The notes under the pieces were generated by a model. The model did not search any database and was not told the origin of the DNA. It saw nothing but the letters and a program-made list of their open reading frames with translations. Positions 57,101-64,000 of a DNA stretch of 64,000 nucleotides are shown here, piece by piece; the stretch's first letter is position 1; each line of letters starts with the position of its first letter. The DNA lies in contig CM038470.1 of NCBI GenBank assembly GCA_021464415.1, positions 39,178,099-39,242,098 of the forward strand, given 5' to 3'. Both the position numbers and the translations under genes were made by a program. The stretch comes from Lonicera japonica (Eukaryota; Streptophyta; Magnoliopsida; Dipsacales; Caprifoliaceae).

Positions 57101-57654
57101 GGGGTTGCATGCACTCGGGGTTGCATCGCATTGCATTGCACGTTTTTAAACTATTACATTAAAGTAAAGTATTTTTTATATAAAACCTATATAGTTCCCA
57201 CTGAGCTCGAATTTGGCTCATCCCGTTTTCTAACAATTTTGCAGGCATAGCATCTCAGGTGGAGTATGATGTACGTGTATAGAGGCCTCTGATGTCCACA
57301 GTCTGTGTCTAGTCCTTCTTCGAGAAAGGACTGTGTTGTATCATCATTTTGATTTCCTTTTGTATTGTATAATTGTATAAATGGTTTCATATATGTGGAG
57401 TTGATTTAAGTATGGTTTGATGTGATTCCATTTGTATGAAAAAATGATTTTAAATGTACAGGTTATTTTATTACCCGAACAAACTCCACATGCCGTGATT
57501 TTATAAAATGAGCTTTTAAACAGGATCATGTTTTATTTAAGAAAAGTTTTTAAAAGTCATGATTTTTATATTTTAAACCCGCCGTCGCGCACGGCATCCG
57601 TGATTAACTGGGTCTCGGAGGTGAAAACCTCAGGACGGGATTCGGGGCGTCGCA
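54130..57654 (+). repeat. LARD-like 3' LTR
   Basis: Collinear with the 5' LTR. All four CATGATCGATCATG palindromes are perfect here (54536-54549, 54557-54570, 54598-54611, 54619-54632); two are mutated in the 5' LTR. Confidence 0.95.
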
Positions 57655-58399
57655 ATAATGTTCAACTAAGATTCAAACTTGAGATACACCAAAAGAAAAT
57701 GCATAAAATTAAACTAGGCATTGAGAATTCATTGTTAGTTTCCCCTAGGCAATTGACTTGATTATGAAAATGGCCAACTAAAAAGTTTGGCTCAATAAAT
57801 CATAACATTTCATTTGTCTAAGATTGGGAGGTCTAGGTGAAGATTAAATCATCCGGTTTAGACACATTTGATAAATACAAATTGAATCTTTAAGGTGATT
57901 AATGGAGTTGATTATGGCATAAACTTAAGAGATCCCCCTTGGCAACACTCTAACTAAGAAAATATTGAGTCTCAAAATCACATAAAGTGTATAAAGCACT
58001 CAACATATCATTAAAGCATTCAAGGATTGGAATATCAAATTTATGATATTTTTATGAATATTCAAAGACTAAACATGCTTGGCAATGAAAAGTATCTCAT
58101 TCATAGAAGGAATGGATATAGACTAATAAGAAATATACAAGTGTATCATCTCCTCATTAATGCTTGAGATCTATGTATACAAGGCATACAAAGTCAAATG
58201 ACCTTATGAGGATTATCTTACTAGGTTATAAATGGTTGATTGAATGGAGAAGATGAAGGATTCAACAAGTATTTAACAATACTAACAATGGAATGAGAAA
58301 CAAACTTACATAATTAATGCAATGCAAACTTCATCTTTTAGCCTTAGCAATGAAACTACTCCATGATAGTTGTATGAACAAAAACCATTAAAGTGATGT

Positions 58400-60964
58400 T
58401 GTAACATCCCGCCTAATTAAGCAGGTGTTAACGGATGCTGCATTTAATTAACAACAGATAAATAAAAGTATACGATCAATGATTTAATCAAAGGTAGAGA
58501 AATCCAACGAAAATTCGGCATGAAGTATTCGTAAATACTAAGAAATCCATCCTGTTTAATAAACAACGCGAAGATATAGAATACTTCTCAAATCCGTTAC
58601 AATCCAAATTCGATAAATACAACTAGTTCATCCATAGATAATGCAAGTACTCAAACTTAATTAGAAGTTACAACTACTACAATTTAATATACTACAACAA
58701 CTAATTTCGTAGGGGCATCAGAGAAGACTCTAAGATGAACTCGGACCTGCTCGATGACCTCTACCCGAGACACGATGTGTTCCTGAAAGAAAAAATGAGG
58801 GAATGAGCCACAAATGGCCCAGTGGGAACTATAGGGAAAAGGGAAAATGCAATGCATGATCGTACTATAATATAAGAGAATTCACAATTCAATTATTAAC
58901 AAAATTCCCAGTTTATACAAATTTATAAGAAAACCATACATAAAGCATCAATATAATTTTATTAATTATCAATACGTATCTCACACGATAGCTGTATAAA
59001 CATCCATCCACCTCCTCCTCCTCCTCGACCTAATACCGATACTAGACGGAATAAGATACTCACAAACGCACCCCACCTTTTCCGTGGGTCTGTGCACTGG
59101 TAACCAGATTTTTGGCACCCCATCTTTACCATGGGTCTGTGCAATAACATAACTCAAGCATTTATATACCGGTGCTTATCCGGTTCCAATAATCTCAATA
59201 TCACCAACAAACAACTAGGCAGTAGTTGTACTCAGGGCAATATTTATCGTATCAACATTTCAATCCATGTGTTATAAAATTTCAAGAACAATAAGAATAG
59301 CCTTTGTTGCTTTAACACTAAATAATTTTGTAGAATATCACTTTTCTTTTATGTAACCCATTTTTATACCGAAGATGGGCAACAATAAAACCATCAATAA
59401 TAATAGACATAATCCAAAATCTCATATTTCTCCATGAATCACACTTGTACTAACCAAATTTCTTAATTCCAAACATTTAGTGAAGATTAGTAAGAGGAGT
59501 AATACTAGATTGGCTAGTAATACCATAAAACACCTCATGCATGTTTAACCAAAAGTTAAAATATGATTTTAAGTTATATATACTCAGGGAATAAAGTAAT
59601 TTGTGCAAAAATCCCAATTATTAGACATACATATGGTGTATCAAGCCATTTTGGTACCAAAATCCCAAAGTAACACTTGTATAGCAACATGCATTATGAT
59701 CAGCCCTTTTTATTCATCAACTACAGCACATATAATACTCATCTATAGGCTCAGATCTTATTTAACAAGTTTAAGCCACAAACATGTAAGAAAAAATACG
59801 ATTTTGGTACCGAAAGTCTAGTATTACTACTCAATCAACCATTTAAATCAAGGAATTGAAGAAAAGAGGGAAGTTCCCACCTATTGAAGGTTAATCCCTC
59901 GAAGAAATTCAGTTGAATCGAGCCGAAGGAGTACCGTATCCAAAAACCCCCAATTTTCGCAACTTAGCGCCCTAAAATGGTGATTGGTGTGGGGAAGAAG
60001 ATGAAATGGATTTATGAGTGTTTTGGGTGTGTTTATGAGCCATAATAAACATCTCTCAATCAACCTCACATCTCTCTCAAATCAGGTAGAAGAAGGAAAA
60101 GAAACGAAAGAGAGAGAAGGAAAAGAAACGAAAGAGAGAGAAGGAGAAGAAGAGAAGTGACGAAGAATGCAGAAAATGGAGGAAAAATGGGTATTAATCC
60201 CGCTGGTTTACTGTTCACGCGCATGGGACCTGCAGCGCTGAACTTTGGACGGCCATATCTTTTCGCTCGGATGTCCGATTGAGGTGATCTTTATATCAAC
60301 GGAAAGCTAATTTAACGTTCTACAACTTCACAAGAGGAAGTTTCTCCAAATTCGTTATACATTAATACCAGAATTTGGTCGAAGACAGTGCTCTGCCGAA
60401 ATTCAGCATAATCTGATTGTTGCTAATGGGCCTACTTCGCACTCTGTTTTGACCATCGAGGAGCGTGAACTAGCTTTCGGTCAAAACACAAAAGTTGTAG
60501 ACTAATATAAGATGAAACTACAGGAGTTTACGGAGTAAAATTTGGATAATTAATGAAGAAGTTATGAGTCTCCAAAGTCGACTAAAATCCAACCGACGAG
60601 TAGAAATTTCGTGTTCGAAAAATGTCTCCGAAGTGCTCATTTCAATTCCGATAGTGATGAAACTTCCCAGAATATTCTTAATAGATATTTATGACATGTT
60701 GGAAGAAACGGAACTGAATTCGGAGGTCCAAAAGTTTGTGAACCACAAACGAGATTCGTAGGAATCGTTAAGGATATAATTCAATTCTACTAAATACTCA
60801 AAAATGCCAGAATGAAGTCCGAATTTAATGAAACTTTATTGGAATGTTTAATAACTATAATGTGACGTGTTGGAACATTCGGACTTGTCTAAGTGTACGA
60901 ATGAATCGGTCAAATAGCTAATTAAATTAAGAAAAATACACATATCGAAACATGGGGTGTTACA
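58400..60964 (-). repeat. Gypsy-C 3' LTR
   Basis: TG...CA with a stem-loop (58804-58821), a CTCCTC-rich island (about 59006-59026) and a duplicated GAAAGAGAGAGAAGGA stretch (60099-60142). It shares blocks with the 35454-38610 LTR (TACTGTTCACRCGCRTGGG and the CTTTTCGCTCGGATGTCCGA region). Confidence 0.85.
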
Positions 60965-60965
60965 A

Positions 60966-61001
60966 TCTTCCCCCCTTAAGAAATTTCGTCCTCGAAATTT
61001 T
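60966..61001 (-). other. Gypsy-C polypurine tract and end-of-pol motif
   Basis: The minus strand reads TTTCGAGGACGAAATTTC, then TTAAGGGGGGAAGAT, directly before the LTR. Confidence 0.85.
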
Positions 61002-64000
61002 CATGACATTCCTTTAAGTAAATAACTTGAGACACTTATCATAAATCTCGGTCTCCAATCTTTATAGCTCTTTTGGTCACATGCCAAGCACCACCACACC
61101 CATCCCTGCCTCACCTCACCCATGTCCTCAAACTGGACATCTAAAAGGGCATGTTGGACTGTTGGCAAATTTCGGTTGGTGTACTTAACCATACAATAAT
61201 CAATCCTTATTGGCACTTAGCCAACTCATATATAACAAGTAGGCCAACACAAATATCACGTAGCCAACAAATAAGCAACAACAGTAAAGATATAAGAATA
61301 AGAACAACACTGAGTGCTCTAGAACTCAATACTAGTGATAATGCCCCCCTAATTAGTTGATATTCACCAAAAAGTTTTCGCAGTATACCCAACCTTCAAA
61401 TCCTTGACGGGTCTAAATCAAAAATTAAAACCAAAGTTTTCATAATATAATCATCTCATCCAATGTATACTATAAAACTTATCCAATTATCGATATTTTT
61501 TTTCCAAACTTCCCATAAGTCTATCTACAATTGTCGTCAATTCATGTTAGATTTACATACCAAAAGTGTTTACTTACACTAGATTTACATCATCTATCCA
61601 TTGGCACCTAACATATTAAAGCCATCTCTCTCCATAGTGCATATTTGAAAAAAAAAATTATACGAACACAATTACCTCACAACGTGTGAGAAACTCATAA
61701 AACCCAAAATTTAACGTCCTACGATGACTCAGAGGACTTTCTCAAATTTAACCAAGATATACGTAACGGATGTCAAATTCAGACTTCTAGGAAACAATTC
61801 CTTCGATTCCTCTAGCCAAGGATTTACATAGAATTTAACTTGTTAGCAAGATAGATAAATTCATAAGTTGTTAACCACCCAGAAATGAACGATATCGTCT
61901 TCTCATTACAAGGATTACCACACAAGAAAACAAGATAGAAGAAAACTCAGGTAGAGATATCCCAAGTTAAAATTTAAGAACCAAATGAACCATGAAGGGT
62001 TTTAGAATATTTCTACATTCCCATTCATATCTCCAATATGCCCAAAAAGATATAATATCACTATCTTATATCATGCAAGGACTCTCTATGACGAGGGATA
62101 CTATAAAAATAAAGAATAGTTGAGATTCATTCCATAACAATAAGCTTGATTCAACTTCCTTGGCTCCAATGGGTAAACTATAAATAATCCACAATTGTAA
62201 CCTGTAAACGTCTATACAAGATCCCCTTCCAAATATAAGTCTTATAGCAATTGAAGAAGAAATCATATACCCCAACATTCTCATAAAGAATTTGAGATTC
62301 CCTCAATTCAAACCACTACGCTTATCACATACTCATAATACACAAATCTTATAAGGATAAACTTATGTTACTCAAATGTAAATGAGTGTAAAGAACCATA
62401 ATCCCAAATGCATAGAAACCATAAGTATACGCCCGTTAGATCCCAATCTATTCCTCACCTTTTCACATCTCATAAATTTCATGACCCAACGATATTCACA
62501 TCCCTAAGTATAAATCGAACAATTTTTAAACGTTTACATCACCAGAAATCATATTCCGAATCATATCATTGATCTCTTGAACCAAAAATATTACTCCATA
62601 AAGAAGGAAAATCGTAAAAATTTTATACCACAATACAAGATGATTTTCGGTTACTGTGAAATTCCTTATCTAAGAAATTTCCAAAACAGTACATTAAAAT
62701 AGTTTCCACAATTAACCGTACTTGATCCACATTACCATATAACAATATGATTCAAAAATTATCACACATATATAAATACATATATATACATTTTTTTTTG
62801 GAACTCTTTAATGATTATTTTCTCCAACTGTCCACTTAATCTCACGCATCCCCAACTTTTATCTCTATAACCCAACTATTCAAAGATTACCTTGACAACT
62901 ATATGAGTACCCATCTTTGGAGATGACATAGGAAATGAAATAAGGAATACTGAAGGAAAGATTCAAATAATAAAGAGTATTAACCCGCGGATCTATTCTA
63001 AACAAACTAGAGATTAATGATCTATAGACTTCACGAGAAGCAAATGTACTCAAATCAATTGATTTCTAAGTCGCATATCAAGGAAAGATCCACCAGTCAA
63101 ATTATGAAATGACATATGCTAAAATCTCAAATAAACTAACCACCCAACAGATCACCAGAAACCCCAAACAATCGACTACCAAAGATGACAACATAAAAAG
63201 AAATTATGGCACCTATCGCTCAGCAATTGAGTACCTTAACGACCAACGATATTCTCCAATTGTTAGACAGAGAAGTCAGAGTTGACAAGAGCTAAACCAT
63301 GGCCCAATTTCAATCTTAGATAAGTACGCCAGATAATCTTCCGAGATGGAGGGACTATAAAGAAAAGGCTACCCAAAACTTCTTGCTGAAGAAGGATTAC
63401 AAGTGGCTGATCAGAATGCCTAGTACTCAACATGAAAATTATTTTATGTCCCCTCTCAAAATACAGGACGGGCCACAACAGACAAAACTAGAATGTCCAA
63501 ACCCAAAAAGAAAAACCATTATGAAAGTAGATTGTACACCATTGGAAAACAACTACTTAACTAAACCTGAAACATTACACGCTTTATGATGAATGAATAT
63601 TCCCATATAGAAGAAATAGTCCACTAAAATCGCACCGCTGATTAGAAGGAACTTACTATAAATTGGTGTCACTGTTCCAGAAACACAGATAAATTGTTCA
63701 TCAAGAAATTTCTGAAATGCTAAGGCTACCCAATTACTTAATCAATAATAGAATATGCTGGAAGGTACAATTGATCAATATACCAAACAATATTCGGCAA
63801 GAGAATAAGCCTTTTAAAAGCTTGAGAAAAATATAAAAGAGGTAACCCCAAAGATCAAAAATCAAATTTTTAGGAATAGTCTCAGCAACAAGCGTTACGA
63901 AATTTATGCGCTTAAAGAATCGGGCGAACTCAACGAAGCAAACAAATGAATTTAAACCAAATCTCAATCCACACCTAAAGCATTATACCCAAATCTCTAA
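61002..64000 (-). other. Gypsy-C interior, decayed
   Basis: Only the last part is recognisable: 61010-61060 on the minus strand matches the end-of-pol region of Gypsy-1 (13200-13270; shared GGAGACCGA-TTTATG). Short frames in this stretch (for example 61001-61216, 63263-63478, 63734-63967) show no RT, RNase H or integrase motif. The interior is either heavily mutated or a non-coding derivative. Confidence 0.5.

Larger units (their letters stand above)
49273..57654 (+). mobile_element. Complete non-autonomous LTR retrotransposon (LARD-like)
   Basis: Two LTRs, 49273-52798 (3526 bp) and 54130-57654 (3525 bp), starting TGTAATACCCCATGTTC and ending GGGGCGTCRCA. They flank an interior of only 1331 bp with no gag or pol. 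Exact ATAAT duplications lie at 49268-49272 and 57655-57659. An initiator-Met primer site and a purine tract are present. It could move only with proteins from a related autonomous gypsy. It is inserted in the gypsy-B LTR, so it is younger than that element. Confidence 0.95.
48822..58399 (-). mobile_element. Gypsy-B LTR, split by a large insertion
   Basis: 48822-49272 and 57660-58399 join across the 49273-57659 insertion. The 48812-48930 stretch parallels the gypsy-A LTR end (a TTGTGGTTCGACACTTGG-like block) and is preceded by a primer-site-like TTGGCGCGACAG (minus strand, about 48810-48799). Only this LTR and a few leader bases of gypsy-B are present. It is then cut at 58400 by gypsy-C. No coding sequence. 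Confidence 0.6.
58400..64000 (-). mobile_element. Ty3/gypsy element C, truncated by the window edge
   Basis: The minus-strand 3' LTR is 60964-58400 (2565 bp, TGTAACACCCCATGTTTCG...GCGGGATGTTACA). The purine tract and ATTTCGAGGACGAAATTTC lie at 60966-61000. The interior extends past 64000, so the 5' LTR and primer site are not visible. Related to the solo LTR at 35454-38610. No open pol frame is present. Confidence 0.82.

Overview
The window is AT-rich nuclear DNA from a flowering plant, probably a eudicot. The evidence is a dense set of plant-type transposable elements: Ty1/copia and Ty3/gypsy LTR retrotransposons with initiator-Met or tRNA-Asp-type primer sites, a Mutator-like transposase relic with a SWIM finger, TRIM-like mini-elements, tRNA-derived SINEs and foldback MITEs. 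I found no intact host gene, rRNA, tRNA or CRISPR. All coding signal belongs to decayed transposable elements, apart from a few short unassigned relics.

1-4003: an LTR cut by the window edge, then copy 1 of a direct segmental duplication (807-3262; copy 2 at 24063-27105). 4004-16384: a dead copia element with 184-186 bp LTRs and a near-match TSD, split inside reverse transcriptase by a decayed gypsy element (7884 to about 15137). 16385-24062: a tandem TRIM-like array, a short gene-like C-terminus, a deletion-derived MULE with one intron (about 19190-21797), and a non-autonomous Mutator element with about 200 bp TIRs and a 9-bp TSD (22597-23799). 24063-30651: duplication copy 2 with a solo LTR whose empty site survives in copy 1, a local repeat pair, an AAT microsatellite and a second TRIM-like end.

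30652-38610 holds three solo LTRs, each with an exact 5-bp TSD: 30652-31942, 32018-33361 and 35454-38610. 38611-42007 holds a poly-G run, a 372-bp foldback MITE, a SINE-like unit and a tandem array of small hairpins. 42008-58399 is a multi-level nest on the minus strand. It contains a gypsy gag-protease element without pol, carrying an in-frame SINE, a truncated copia (LTR plus gag), a second gypsy LTR, and inside that LTR a complete non-autonomous element (49273-57654) with two 3.5-kb LTRs around a 1.3-kb non-coding interior. 58400-64000 is the 3' LTR and decayed interior of another gypsy element running off the right edge.

The most interesting signals are inside the LTRs. Regularly spaced perfect palindromes occur in one family, GGACCGGT-type inverted repeats recur in both gypsy and copia LTRs, and a small stem-loop with pairing-preserving changes is shared by several gypsy LTR families. 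All calls come from reading the sequence; percent identities and family names were not computed or searched.
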